Shown: positions 1 through 9,576 of the stretch, in pieces
Position numbering within the stretch: position 1 is the first letter of the stretch
Layout of the letters: each line of letters begins with the position of its first letter
DNA from: Poriferisodalis sp965198245
GTDB lineage: Bacteria; Actinomycetota; Acidimicrobiia; Acidimicrobiales; Poriferisodalaceae
DNA: 64,000 nt
Assembly: GCF_965198245.1 (NCBI RefSeq)
Contig: NZ_OZ240249.1
Span: 2,790,001-2,854,000, forward strand
Direction: 5' to 3'
Program-made: the position numbers and the translations under genes
Notes under the pieces: generated by a model
Told to the model about the DNA's origin: nothing
What the model saw: only the letters and a program-made list of their open reading frames with translations
Databases searched by the model: none

Positions 1-2
1 TC

Positions 3-3000
3 ATGCGGCGCTACCTGACCGACCTGGATGAGCGGCTGGCAGCGCTGGGCCTGGGCTGCGAGCTCTGCCTGATGACCTCCGGCGGCGGGCTGGGAACGCT
101 CGCCGAGGCGCTGCGCCTCCCGGTCCGGCTCATCGAGAGCGGACCGGCAGGCGGCGCGATCCTCGCGTCGGAAATAGCCCGGGGCCTCGACTGCGAGCGG
201 GCGCTCAGCTTCGATATGGGCGGCACCACGGCAAAGCTGTGCATCGTCGAGTCCGGCCATCCCCGCACGAACCGCGAATTCGAGATCGGCCGCGAGTACC
301 GGTTCCTGGCGGGCAGCGGATTGCCGTTGCGCCTGCCGGTGATCGAGATGGTCGAGATCGGCGCCGGGGGCGGCTCGATCGCAAGCCTGGACGCACTCGG
401 CCGCATCACCGTCGGCCCAGCCAGTGCCGGATCAGAACCGGGGCCGGCGGCCTACGGACGCGGCGGGACCGAACCCACCGTGACCGACGCTGACGCCGTG
501 CTGGGCAGGCTGCTGGGCGAACGCTTCGCCGGCGGCACGCTCAGGTTCGACCCTGACGCTTCTGCCAAGGCGCTCACTGCTGTGTTGGCTGAACCGGCTG
601 GACTGCAGACGACGTTCGCTGCGATCGGCATCACCGAAGTCGTCGACGAGAACATGTCGAATGCCGGCCGCGTTCACGCTGCCGATCAGGGCTGCGACAT
701 CAGCAGCGGCACGCTGATCGCCTTCGGCGGTGCGGCCCCACTGCACGCTGCCCGGGTGGCCGCCAAGCTCGGCATCGACGACATCGTGGTGCCGGCCGGG
801 GCCGGCGTGGGCTCGGCCATCGGCTTCCTGCGGGCACCGGTGGCCCACGAATCGGTCCGCACGCGCCATGCCCGCGTCAGCGAGCTGACTGCGACGAGCC
901 TGGCAGAACTGCTGGGCGACATGGCCGACGAAGCCAACGCGATCGTGCGGGCTGCTGCGCCCGACGCCGAGACCACCACGCACGTGCGCGCCCTCATGCG
1001 TTACCGGGGCCAAGGCCACGAGATCACGGTCGAGGTCGACGCCGCCGCGCTGCTGTTCGAGGACGTGGCCAACCCCAGTGACGCCGAACTGCGCAGCCAG
1101 CTGCGGACGGCCTTCACCAAGGCCTACCAGCAGCTCTACACCCGCCACATCGGCAACCTCGAAATCGAGGTGCTCAGCTGGCTGCTGGAAGTTCGCACGC
1201 CACAAGCCGAGGCCGCATCGCTGCACCCCGAGGTCGCTGCTGAACCGGTCGCTTCGCCAACAACCACGCTCGTCACCGACACCAACACTGGTCGAGCCGT
1301 CGCCCATGGCGTCTACGAGCGGGATGTGCTGCGAGAAGGCGACTGGCTGTTCGGTCCTGCACTGATCACCGAGGACCAGACCACCACGGTGGTGCCGGAG
1401 GGATTCGTGTCGACGGTCACTTCGGGTGGACATCTGCGGATCACAATCGGTTCAGCATCGAATGGCACTCGCCGGCTGGGCGAAGCTGCGACAACTTCTG
1501 AGGGCACGAGCCGAGCCGCCGGAGCAGCCGCTCTCGACGCTGTGCGGCTGGCAGTGCAGTGGAACCGCCTCATCTCGGTTACCGAGGAACAGGCGCGAGC
1601 GCTGGTCCGTGCTGCCTTCAGCACGTCAACTCGCGAAGCAGGCGACCTGTCTGCAGGGATCTTCGACCCGCAGGGCCGGATGCTCGCGCAGTCGGTCACC
1701 GGCACACCGGGCCACGTCAACTCCATGGCGTACTCGGTCCTGCACTTCCTGGACCGCTTTCCCGCTTCGGAGATGCGCCCGGGCGACATCTTCCTCACGA
1801 ACGATCCCTGGAAGGGCACCGGCCACCTCTTCGACATCGTGGTGGTCACGCCGGCGTTCCGCAACGGCGAGCTGGTGGCGCTGTTCGCCTGCACCAGCCA
1901 CGTCGTGGACATCGGCGGGGCCGGCTTCACCACCGATTCGAAAGAGGTGTACCACGAGGGCCTGTACCTGCCGATCCTGAAGTTCGCCACCGACGGCGTC
2001 TTCGATCCCACCGTGGTGGCGATCATCGAGGCCAATGTGCGCGATCCCGTACAGGTCATCGGCGACATCCACTCGCTGGCCGCCTGCAACGAGACCGGTG
2101 CGGCCCGTTTGATCTCGATGATGAATGAGTACGGCATGGCCGACCTTGACGAACTGGCCGAACACGTCATCTCGTCGTCGAACCGGGCAATGCTCGACGC
2201 CATCGGCGAGCTGCCGGGAGGCACTTGGAATTCGACCATGCGGGTCGACGGCATGGAGGAACCCATTGACATCGTGTGCTCCCTGACCGTCACCGATGAC
2301 GGCATCGAGGTGGACTTCGCCGGTACAGGACCCCAGTCCAGCTGGGGCATCAACGTGCCGATGGCCTACACCGACGCCTACACGTCGTTCGGCGTGCGAT
2401 GCATCATCGGATCCGACATCCCGAACAACACAGGGTCACTGGATGCGGTTCGGGTCCGAGCGCCTGAGGGTTGCATTCTCAATGCACCCCATCCGGCGGC
2501 AGTGAACGTGCGCCACGTCATGGGTCAACTGCTTCCCGACGCCGTGTTCGGCTGCCTGAGCCAGGTTGTGCCCGAACGGGTGCCCGCCGAGGGCACGTCG
2601 TCGCTGTGGAACCTGCTCGGCACCGGCATGTGGCAGCCCGACACCGGAGTCGGCGCAACGAATCGCTCCCAGACGACGGTCGGACAATCCGGCGACGAGT
2701 CCAATCGGCGCAAGCTGGAGCGGTACATCCTCATGAGCTTCCATTCCGGCGGCGCCGGGGCACGCCCGAAAGCGGACGGCTTGTCGGCCACGGCATTCCC
2801 CAGCGGAGTGCGCAACATGCCCGTCGAGGTGAACGAGATCGGCTCGCCGCTGGTGTTCTGGCGCAAAGAGTTCCGCACCGATTCGGGCGGGTCGGGCAAG
2901 TACCGGGGCGGGCTGGGCCAGATCATCGAGCTTGAGAACCGCCAGGGGCGGGATTTCGCGATCAGCGCCACGTACGAGCGGACGGTGTATCCAGCCCGTG

Positions 3001-3221
3001 GCCGCCATGGCGGTGGGCCAGGTGCGCTGGGCCGACTGTCGCTCGACGACGGCACTGAGGTGCGTGCCAAGGGCCGCTCGGTGATCCCCGGCGACCGCCG
3101 CCTGCTTGTGGAATTCCCCGGCGGCGGCGGGTTCGGCGACCCCGAGGATCGCAGCCCGGAGGCCACCGCACGCGACCTGCAGCTGGAATTCATTTCCTCG
3201 CAGCCGGATGCGCCGCGATAA
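3..3221 (+). CDS. HyuA-HyuB fused hydantoinase/5-oxoprolinase (5' partial)
   Basis: Fused hydantoinase/oxoprolinase-family protein, probably cytosolic, hydrolysing a cyclic amide such as a hydantoin or 5-oxoproline with ATP. The frame is open to the window edge and the first visible residues are already inside the HyuA half (motif ESGPAGG near residue 47, the actin-fold segment SFDMGGTTAK near 70, GAGGGSIA near 123), so some hundreds of N-terminal residues lie outside. The HyuA part runs to about residue 480. A linker follows, and the HyuB half starts near residue 513 and runs to the end with a typical glycine-rich C-terminus (PGGGGFGDP). Both halves are usually separate genes in bacteria; the single-chain form resembles eukaryotic-type 5-oxoprolinase. 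Substrate cannot be read from sequence. A MOSC-domain gene follows after 22 nt. Confidence 0.9.
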   Translation: MRRYLTDLDERLAALGLGCELCLMTSGGGLGTLAEALRLPVRLIESGPAGGAILASEIARGLDCERALSFDMGGTTAKLCIVESGHPRTNREFEIGREYRFLAGSGLPLRLPVIEMVEIGAGGGSIASLDALGRITVGPASAGSEPGPAAYGRGGTEPTVTDADAVLGRLLGERFAGGTLRFDPDASAKALTAVLAEPAGLQTTFAAIGITEVVDENMSNAGRVHAADQGCDISSGTLIAFGGAAPLHAARVAAKLGIDDIVVPAGAGVGSAIGFLRAPVAHESVRTRHARVSELTATSLAELLGDMADEANAIVRAAAPDAETTTHVRALMRYRGQGHEITVEVDAAALLFEDVANPSDAELRSQLRTAFTKAYQQLYTRHIGNLEIEVLSWLLEVRTPQAEAASLHPEVAAEPVASPTTTLVTDTNTGRAVAHGVYERDVLREGDWLFGPALITEDQTTTVVPEGFVSTVTSGGHLRITIGSASNGTRRLGEAATTSEGTSRAAGAAALDAVRLAVQWNRLISVTEEQARALVRAAFSTSTREAGDLSAGIFDPQGRMLAQSVTGTPGHVNSMAYSVLHFLDRFPASEMRPGDIFLTNDPWKGTGHLFDIVVVTPAFRNGELVALFACTSHVVDIGGAGFTTDSKEVYHEGLYLPILKFATDGVFDPTVVAIIEANVRDPVQVIGDIHSLAACNETGAARLISMMNEYGMADLDELAEHVISSSNRAMLDAIGELPGGTWNSTMRVDGMEEPIDIVCSLTVTDDGIEVDFAGTGPQSSWGINVPMAYTDAYTSFGVRCIIGSDIPNNTGSLDAVRVRAPEGCILNAPHPAAVNVRHVMGQLLPDAVFGCLSQVVPERVPAEGTSSLWNLLGTGMWQPDTGVGATNRSQTTVGQSGDESNRRKLERYILMSFHSGGAGARPKADGLSATAFPSGVRNMPVEVNEIGSPLVFWRKEFRTDSGGSGKYRGGLGQIIELENRQGRDFAISATYERTVYPARGRHGGGPGALGRLSLDDGTEVRAKGRSVIPGDRRLLVEFPGGGGFGDPEDRSPEATARDLQLEFISSQPDAPR

Positions 3222-3243
3222 TTCCCGCTGGTGACGGCATGAC

Positions 3244-3906
3244 ATGCCCGAAACCGACGATCACGCTGTGAGGCAGCTCTTCATGAACCCATCAACGGAA
3301 ACCGCCACAGCCGACCCGGTTGCCCACAACGACGAGGCTCGCCATCGCAGCACCGGGGAGCTGGAAGCAGCGCTACCGCACATTCGCGAGGCGCCCTCTG
3401 GTGCCGGCACGATCCAGCTCATCGTCCGCCGCCCCGGCGAAGATGCCCGCGAGGTGCTGAGCGAGGCCCGCATCAATGCTGACGAGGGCATCGAGGGTGA
3501 CACCTGGAACCAGCGCGGGACCTCGCTGTCGGCCGACGGGGGTCCGCACCCCAACATGCAGATCACCATCATGAATTCCCGCGTCGCGGCAGCGATCATT
3601 GGTCCGATCGAACGCTGGCCGCTGGCGGGCGACCAGATCTACGCAGACCTCGACATCAGCCACGAAGCGCTTCCGGCAGGCACGCAGCTTTCTGTCGGCG
3701 ATGCAGTGCTTGAGGTGGCTGTTGAGCCGCACGCCGGGTGCGCCAAGTACGCAGCACGCTTCGGTCGCGAGGCCTTGCGGTTCGTGAACACCGGCGAGGG
3801 ACCTGATCTGCGCCTGCGTGGCGTCAACTGCCGAGTCATCCAACCCGGCACGGTTCGCATAGGCGACTCAGTCAGCCAGATCTGGCGAGGTCGCGGCGCC
3901 GCCTAG
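3244..3906 (+). CDS. MOSC domain protein
   Basis: 220-residue protein with a MOSC (molybdenum cofactor sulfurase C-terminal) domain over roughly residues 55-215. The visible hallmark is the conserved cysteine in PHAGCAKYAARFG (about residue 163), followed by the LRLRGVNCRVI and GTVRIGDSV blocks that close the beta barrel. MOSC proteins bind molybdenum cofactor or handle sulfur for metal-sulfur cluster formation; stand-alone members like this one have mostly unknown substrates. The first 50 residues look like a non-conserved leader, so the ATG at 3283 is an alternative start. It follows the hydantoinase gene closely and may be co-transcribed. Confidence 0.85.
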   Translation: MPETDDHAVRQLFMNPSTETATADPVAHNDEARHRSTGELEAALPHIREAPSGAGTIQLIVRRPGEDAREVLSEARINADEGIEGDTWNQRGTSLSADGGPHPNMQITIMNSRVAAAIIGPIERWPLAGDQIYADLDISHEALPAGTQLSVGDAVLEVAVEPHAGCAKYAARFGREALRFVNTGEGPDLRLRGVNCRVIQPGTVRIGDSVSQIWRGRGAA

Positions 3907-4169
3907 AAGGCTCGAATTCCCGACACAGACCTGCGAGCGGAGTCACTGACTCCTGGTTCTTCCACCCAGATCGTCCTGACCCATCAGCATGCGAACCAAC
4001 TCTGGCCACACCGCACTCTTCATGAGTTCGCTGCGGTCACCCTGACTGATCTGGCGCACGAATCGGCGTATCGCGGAATCAAGCAACCGCGAATCTGCAG
4101 TGGCCGGAATTCTCGCCGCGATTCCTGAAGTTTGCCGAAATTGGTGCGCGCGAACGTTCGCATTTGGTG

Positions 4170-4185
4170 GCATACGAGTGTATGC
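4170..4185. promoter_or_regulatory. SOS-like palindrome overlapping the HNH gene promoter
   Basis: GCATAC-GAGT-GTATGC is a perfect 6-4-6 inverted repeat. It overlaps a -10 hexamer TATGCT (4181-4186) that lies 6 nt before the ATG at 4193, so a bound repressor would block a leaderless transcript. A second palindrome, CGAACGTTCG, lies at 4151-4160. DUF222/HNH (13E12-type) genes of mycobacteria are known LexA targets; the 6-4-6 layout matches a LexA box although the arms differ from the usual GAAC/GTTC core. Regulation by LexA is inference. Confidence 0.4.
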
Positions 4186-4192
4186 TTTCCCT

Positions 4193-5542
4193 ATGTTCAT
4201 CGACCCGCCTGCGCATCGCAGTTACGGCAACGGATCAGCTGCACACGCATCCGGTTCAGCCGAGGCCGCTGCCGACGCTAGGTGTGGAGCCGGCGAGGCC
4301 ACGATTGCGCCCGACGGCGTTGCCGATGTCGATCTGGCGGTGCTGAGCAATCTCGATCTGAAGGACCGTGTGGTGCGTTTGGTCGCGGAGCGTGCTCGCG
4401 TCGAGGCTGAGTATCTGGCTGCATTGGGGGAGCTGACGTCTCGCAATGGGGCTCAGGGCGCTGCGCATGTGCTGCGTGAGCTGACCCGGATGAACTCACC
4501 GCAGGCTCGCTCAGAAGCCCGGTTGGCAGAGAGCCTCGTCGAGCACGACATGACCGACACACTCGACGCGTTGGCAGAGGGTGAGATCCAGCTGTCTCAT
4601 GCACGAGTAATCGCCCGCGAGACCCCGAAGAAGCATCGTCGCAGCGAGGCGGATTTCTTGGAGCTGTGCCGGGCGTATCCCTCTGACACGGTTGCTCGTC
4701 ACCCGTTCGCTTATGTGAGCCAGCAGGTGTACGCGGATCTCGAGGCCGAGGCCGCAGCGAAGGGTCTCGGCCCGATCGACGCCGAGCTGGAGTTGCAGCG
4801 CGCCGAGCGCTCGGGATCGATGCGGCTGGGCACTGACGGCATGTGGCATCTGTGGGTCACGTTCGATTTCATCACCGGCCGGCACGTCAACGCGACGATC
4901 CAAGCCATGGTGCGATCGCTGCGGCGCCGCGCCCAAGATGACGCCAGCGGCACCGGCGGTGTCGGCATCGACGCCGACGGCAGCCTCAGCAGCGACACCG
5001 AGCCGACGCGGCGGCAGCTCACCGCCGATGCGATCAGCGACCTCATCGCCGGCACGGCCAAGGTGCGGCGGGCGAACACGAGCTTGGTGATCATCGCCGA
5101 TTACGACACTGTGAACGACCGGCTCGCCAACCCCCGTCTCGATGACGGCACGCCGCTGTCAGCGCGGATGCTCGCTGAGCACGGCGTCGACGCGAAGGTG
5201 CTGCCCGCGATGTTCAAAGCAGACTGGTCCGACCTGGCCCTGGGCCGCGCTCGCAACGCCAGCGACGCCCAACGGCTCATCCTGGCCGTGCGCGATGGGG
5301 GCTGCATCGGCTGCGAGCTGACCAGCGAGCACACCCAAGCTCACCACATCGACTACTACGAAAACGGCGGCCTCACCGAAGTGCCGAACCTGGCATCGAT
5401 GTGCTGGGACTGCCACACAGACCTCCACCAACACGACCGCCACATCCACACCCCACCCGACGGCCGACCCCGCCTGCTGCCACCCGAGCACGACAACTCT
5501 GGGCCGCCTGCCCGAGCACCAGCCACCGCCCGCAGCCCATAG
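4193..5542 (+). CDS. DUF222 / HNH endonuclease domain protein
   Basis: 449-residue protein of the actinobacterial 13E12-repeat type: an N-terminal helical DUF222 domain (about residues 45-340) and a C-terminal HNH nuclease domain (about 365-425). The HNH zinc and active-site residues are visible: CIGCE, then HHIDY, GG, PN and CWDCHTDLHQHD. Such proteins occur in many copies in actinobacteria and are thought to be mobile-element or DNA-cleavage related; a precise role is not established. The frame is open from 4100, but I chose ATG 4193 because a -10 hexamer TATGCT ends 6 nt before it and the extra 31 residues look non-coding. After the stop, a different frame stays open to 5723 with a proline-rich tail, so the C-terminus could be frameshifted. 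Confidence 0.85.
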   Translation: MFIDPPAHRSYGNGSAAHASGSAEAAADARCGAGEATIAPDGVADVDLAVLSNLDLKDRVVRLVAERARVEAEYLAALGELTSRNGAQGAAHVLRELTRMNSPQARSEARLAESLVEHDMTDTLDALAEGEIQLSHARVIARETPKKHRRSEADFLELCRAYPSDTVARHPFAYVSQQVYADLEAEAAAKGLGPIDAELELQRAERSGSMRLGTDGMWHLWVTFDFITGRHVNATIQAMVRSLRRRAQDDASGTGGVGIDADGSLSSDTEPTRRQLTADAISDLIAGTAKVRRANTSLVIIADYDTVNDRLANPRLDDGTPLSARMLAEHGVDAKVLPAMFKADWSDLALGRARNASDAQRLILAVRDGGCIGCELTSEHTQAHHIDYYENGGLTEVPNLASMCWDCHTDLHQHDRHIHTPPDGRPRLLPPEHDNSGPPARAPATARSP

Positions 5543-5780
5543 CAACATTCCGGGCAAGCGCAACCCCGGCCTGCCCGAGCATCCGGCACAACCCGCTGCC
5601 CCGAACAACACTCAGTGGGCCAACATCGGGCCGAACACCAGTACACCACTGCACCCGCATCATCCACCGTGGGAACGGCCACAGCCCGTAGCCGATGGCT
5701 ACGCCCCGCCGGTTCACACCTGACCGCCGGATCCAAATTCAGGGCATGACCGTGACATCCCTTGCGTAGTGTGGCGTGCC

Positions 5781-6914
5781 ATGAAGTTCATTCACACAGC
5801 CGACTGGCAGCTCGGGATGACGCGCCATTTTCTTAGCGGAGAGGCGCAGCCGCGGTTCAGCGGAGCGCGGCTCGATGCGGTGCGGCGTATCGGCGAACTC
5901 GCAGCCGAAGAGGGTTGCGGGTTTGTCCTGGTGTGCGGCGACGTGTTCGAATCCAACCAGATCGACCGGCAGGTACTCGTTCGGGCACTGGACGCAATGG
6001 CCTCCACTCCGCAGGTGACCTTCTACCTCCTGCCAGGCAATCACGATCCGCTCGACGCCGCGTCGATCTACCGATCACGCAGGTTCCGTGAGCACCAACC
6101 GGCAAACGTCGTCGTATTGGAGAGCCCGCAGCCCGTCCCAGTGGGCGAAGGCGTCGAGTTGGTGGCCGCTCCGTTGACTTCCAAGCGTCCGCTCCGCGAT
6201 CTGGTGGATCAGGCGTGCACGCTGCAAGAGCCGACCGAAGCGTTGCGAATCATTGCCGGCCACGGTGCCCTCGACTCTCGTTCACCGGACGCTGACAACC
6301 CGGCGCTCATCACGCTCGCCCGTCTGGAAGAGCGCATTGAGGCCGGAGAGATCCACTATGTCGCGCTCGGCGACCGCCACTCCACAACGGACGAAGGCAC
6401 CAGCAGCCGCGTCTGGTACTCCGGCGCACCGGAACCCACTGACTACGACGAGATCGACCCCGGCAACGTGCTCGTCGTAGAACTCGAACCGGGCCACATC
6501 GAGGTGAGGCCGCATCGAGTCGGTACCTGGACCTTCGAGCGGCACGAGTCTCACTTGGCGTCAGATGCTGACATCGACGCATTGGAGGAATGGCTCGCCT
6601 CCCTCGAGGACAAAGAACGCACAATCGTGAAGCTGTCTGCGGTCGGGCAGGTTTCGGTCGCTCAGAGAGCCCGCCTCGATCGACTACTCGAGTTGCAAAC
6701 CGACTTGCTCGCCGCCTTCGAGCCTTGGGAGCGGCGCACGGACCTTGTCGTCCTACCTGATGATGCCGACTTCGAGGTCCTCGGTCTCTCAGGATTCGCG
6801 CACGAAGGGCTGTGCGATCTGCGAGATCTTGCGAGTTCCGGTGACGATCAGGAAGCGCTCGCGGCCCGGGACGGGTTGGCGTTGCTGCATCGCCTCTCAG
6901 GAACGGCCCAATGA
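5781..6914 (+). CDS. YhaO/SbcD-like metallophosphoesterase (DNA repair exonuclease)
   Basis: 377-residue calcineurin-fold nuclease. The five metal-binding motifs are readable: HTADWQLG at residues 4-11, CGDVFESN near 52, LPGNHDPLD near 85-93, AGHGALD near 159 and GDRHS near 195. This is the architecture of Mre11/SbcD and YhaO, which cut or resect DNA ends together with an SMC-like ATPase; the next gene is such an ATPase and overlaps it by 4 nt (ATGA), so the two proteins very likely form one complex. The length and the partner fit the YhaO branch better than true SbcD. ATG 5781 is preceded by TAGTGT at 5767-5772, 8 nt upstream, consistent with a leaderless start; a GTG at 5769 would sit inside that hexamer. 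Confidence 0.88.
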   Translation: MKFIHTADWQLGMTRHFLSGEAQPRFSGARLDAVRRIGELAAEEGCGFVLVCGDVFESNQIDRQVLVRALDAMASTPQVTFYLLPGNHDPLDAASIYRSRRFREHQPANVVVLESPQPVPVGEGVELVAAPLTSKRPLRDLVDQACTLQEPTEALRIIAGHGALDSRSPDADNPALITLARLEERIEAGEIHYVALGDRHSTTDEGTSSRVWYSGAPEPTDYDEIDPGNVLVVELEPGHIEVRPHRVGTWTFERHESHLASDADIDALEEWLASLEDKERTIVKLSAVGQVSVAQRARLDRLLELQTDLLAAFEPWERRTDLVVLPDDADFEVLGLSGFAHEGLCDLRDLASSGDDQEALAARDGLALLHRLSGTAQ

Positions 6915-9556
6915 GAGTTCATCGAATTCGGCTCCACAACTATCGCGGCATCGGCGACTGCGAGCTGGAGTTCGCAGATGACGGCGTGACGATCGTCGAA
7001 GGTGACAATGAGATCGGCAAGACCAGCATTTTCGAAGCCCTCGACCTACTCCTCAGCGAGCTGGATTCGTCCAACAAGGCCCGTATTCGGTCGATCCAAC
7101 CCGTTGGCAGAGATGTCGGCCCAGAGGCCGAAGCGGAGCTGTCATCTGGCGACTACCGCTTCGTCTATCGCAAACGCTGGAGGCGACGTCCTGAGACAAC
7201 CCTCGCTGTCACCGAACCCCGGTCCGAGTCGCTCACGGGACGTGAAGCCCATGAGCGGGTACGCCAAATGCTCGACGAGACGCTCGATTGGAGTCTGTGG
7301 GAGGCCCTGAGAGTGCACCAAGGCACCGAGTTGCGCCTGCCGTCGCTCGACGTTCGCTCCCTCGGCACCGCACTCGACCATGCTGCAGGCGGCGACGGCC
7401 CGACGGGTGACGACGATGCCCTGTGGGACCGCATCGAAACCGAGCGTGGTCGCTACTGGACCGCAACGGGTCGGGTGTCCAAGGAACGTGCGGACTTGGA
7501 GGGCAGGGTCCGCGCCGCACGGGATCGGGTCGGGGAACTCGAAGCGGCCCTGAACCAGATCCAAGCTGACGCCGACACGCTCTCCGGTCTCGTCGAGCGT
7601 CATAGACAGCTCGAGGACGAACATCAGTCAGCCCAAGAGTTCGAGATTGAACTGGCCGAGCGTTGGAGACACGTCGAGCAATTGGCGCATGCGGCGCAAC
7701 AGCGGGAGGCGGCACATGGCGCGGCGTTGAGCGAACGCAACCAGCGACAGGCCGAGGCCGCTCGTCGCACCGAATTGGTCTCCGATCTCGATCGCCAGAA
7801 GGAGGCGCTAGCGGCACTGGACGTCAAGCTCGAAGAGACAGCTCCCGCATTGAACGCCGCGGACCAGCGGGTCACCGACGCCGAGGGCAGCCGCGACGCG
7901 GCCCAAGAGGCCCTGGATCAAGCAATCGCCGCGCACAAACAGGCATGTGACGACCGTGACCATCACCGCCGAGTGATCGAAGTCGCTCAATTCGGTGAAC
8001 GCCTCGGACGCATCGACGATGCTCAAGTCCGTCTGGCAGGCGCCGAATCCGTCCTTGAGAACATCTGTGTCGACGGCGATCTCGTCGAGAGCATCGATCA
8101 AGCCCACATCGCTGTAGTACGAGCCGAAGCGTCGGCCAATAACGCCGCCGCCGGGGTCACGACCACCGCGTTGCGCGCCGTCGCCGTACAGGTGGACGGG
8201 ACGGGACATGACCTTGCTGCGGGCCAGCAGCTTGCAGTCTCCGTCAGCGATGCAGCCGAGCTGAGAATCGACGACAGTGCGACGGTGCTCGTGCTGGCCG
8301 GCAAGGGGTCTGCAGAAACCGCCCGGGAACTCGATGCGGCTCGGCGAGAGCTCCAACGGCTCTGCGACGAAGGCAATGTTCCCGATCTGGCATCGGCACG
8401 CGCCGCCAATGACAGGAAGGAATCCGCGCTGCGGGATCGCGACGATGCCCGCGAGACCATCACGGAGAACCTGCGCGACCTGACTGCGGAAGAGCTCAAG
8501 CGCATGGCGAATCGGCATTCGGGGCGCATCGAGGAATTCAACGCAAGCAGGCAGTCGCAGCCTCCGCTTCCCGCGGGCCTACGGGAAGCGGCAGCCTTGG
8601 TCGCCAAACTCGAGACCGCTGTCGAGGATCGCAGTGCAGAACTCGAGTCCTGCACCGAGGCAGCCACGAGCGCAAGCGCGGCACTCACTCGAGCTCAGCT
8701 GGACGCAGCAGAGCTGGCCGGCAAGCTGCAGTCGGGACGAGAGGGGCGCGATCAGGCTGGCGAACGCCTCACCACAGCCCGGTCACAAGTCAGCGACGAA
8801 GACCTTGCGGTGGCGCTCGCACAAGCCGACGAAGCCGTCGCAGAAACCGAGGAAGCAGCACGATCCGTTCAGACGAGATTGCAGGCAGAGGACCCCGACT
8901 CCATCGAGGCCCAACTCACTAATGCCGGTAACGCCGTGCGGCGCATGGCCACCGAACTCGCCGAGAACAGCAGTCGGCAGCACGAACTGCGCGGCGGGCT
9001 GGAGGCTCGAGGCGAGATGGGTCTGTACACCCAGCACGACAACGCCATGACCGAGCTGCGATTTCTCGAGCGTGACCACGAGAGCCTCGAACGAAGGGCA
9101 CTCGCTGCCGAACTCCTCTACGAGACGTTTGGCAACCGACGACAGGAAGCCCGGCAGCGGTATGTCGCTCCATTCAAGGAGCGCATCGAGAAATTCGGGC
9201 GAATCGTTTTCGACTCGACGTTCGAGGTGGAACTCGACGAGCAACTGGGTATTGCTCGGCGCACGCTTGATGGCATCGCCCTCGATGTCGATCAGCTCAG
9301 CACCGGCACTCGGGAACAGTTGGGGATACTCGCCCGATTGGCGTGCGCAGCGATCGTGAGCCCGGACGGAGACGGCGCACCGGTCGTCATCGACGATGCG
9401 CTGGGATGGAGTGACCCGTCCCGGCTGCAGCGCATGGGGGCAGCCATAGCCACAGCCGGAGAGCACTGCCAAGTAATCGTCCTCACATGCACACCGGGGC
9501 GCTATGCGCACGTCGGAACCGCAACGGTGGTGAACCTGCCGAACTCGCCACGGTGA
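6911..9556 (+). CDS. YhaN/SbcC-like SMC-type ATPase
   Basis: 881-residue ABC-type ATPase of the Rad50/SbcC/YhaN class. The Walker A motif is GDNEIGKTS (about residues 32-40). The ABC signature is LSTGTREQLG (about 795) and Walker B is VVIDDALG (about 824), followed by a D-loop (WSDPSR). Between them lie long coiled-coil arms rich in A, E, R, Q and L (about 185-400 and 460-760). Where Rad50 and SbcC carry a CxxC zinc hook there is none; instead residues about 415-463 form a short non-coil, beta-rich stretch. Role: ATP-gated partner of the upstream nuclease in DNA end processing or defence (inferred). Its start overlaps the nuclease stop (ATGA), indicating translational coupling. Confidence 0.87.
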   Translation: MRVHRIRLHNYRGIGDCELEFADDGVTIVEGDNEIGKTSIFEALDLLLSELDSSNKARIRSIQPVGRDVGPEAEAELSSGDYRFVYRKRWRRRPETTLAVTEPRSESLTGREAHERVRQMLDETLDWSLWEALRVHQGTELRLPSLDVRSLGTALDHAAGGDGPTGDDDALWDRIETERGRYWTATGRVSKERADLEGRVRAARDRVGELEAALNQIQADADTLSGLVERHRQLEDEHQSAQEFEIELAERWRHVEQLAHAAQQREAAHGAALSERNQRQAEAARRTELVSDLDRQKEALAALDVKLEETAPALNAADQRVTDAEGSRDAAQEALDQAIAAHKQACDDRDHHRRVIEVAQFGERLGRIDDAQVRLAGAESVLENICVDGDLVESIDQAHIAVVRAEASANNAAAGVTTTALRAVAVQVDGTGHDLAAGQQLAVSVSDAAELRIDDSATVLVLAGKGSAETARELDAARRELQRLCDEGNVPDLASARAANDRKESALRDRDDARETITENLRDLTAEELKRMANRHSGRIEEFNASRQSQPPLPAGLREAAALVAKLETAVEDRSAELESCTEAATSASAALTRAQLDAAELAGKLQSGREGRDQAGERLTTARSQVSDEDLAVALAQADEAVAETEEAARSVQTRLQAEDPDSIEAQLTNAGNAVRRMATELAENSSRQHELRGGLEARGEMGLYTQHDNAMTELRFLERDHESLERRALAAELLYETFGNRRQEARQRYVAPFKERIEKFGRIVFDSTFEVELDEQLGIARRTLDGIALDVDQLSTGTREQLGILARLACAAIVSPDGDGAPVVIDDALGWSDPSRLQRMGAAIATAGEHCQVIVLTCTPGRYAHVGTATVVNLPNSPR

Positions 9557-9576
9557 GTGCAATTCGGAATCCGGCT

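Noticed and set aside
432..1433. 333-residue minus-strand ORF inside the hydantoinase gene
   Set aside because: Typical antisense shadow of a high-GC gene; no domain, and the plus-strand frame is a clear conserved enzyme.
3943..4200. 85-residue minus-strand ORF upstream of the HNH gene
   Set aside because: It overlaps the HNH gene start and promoter, has no recognisable motif and no convincing ribosome binding site, so I did not list it as a gene.
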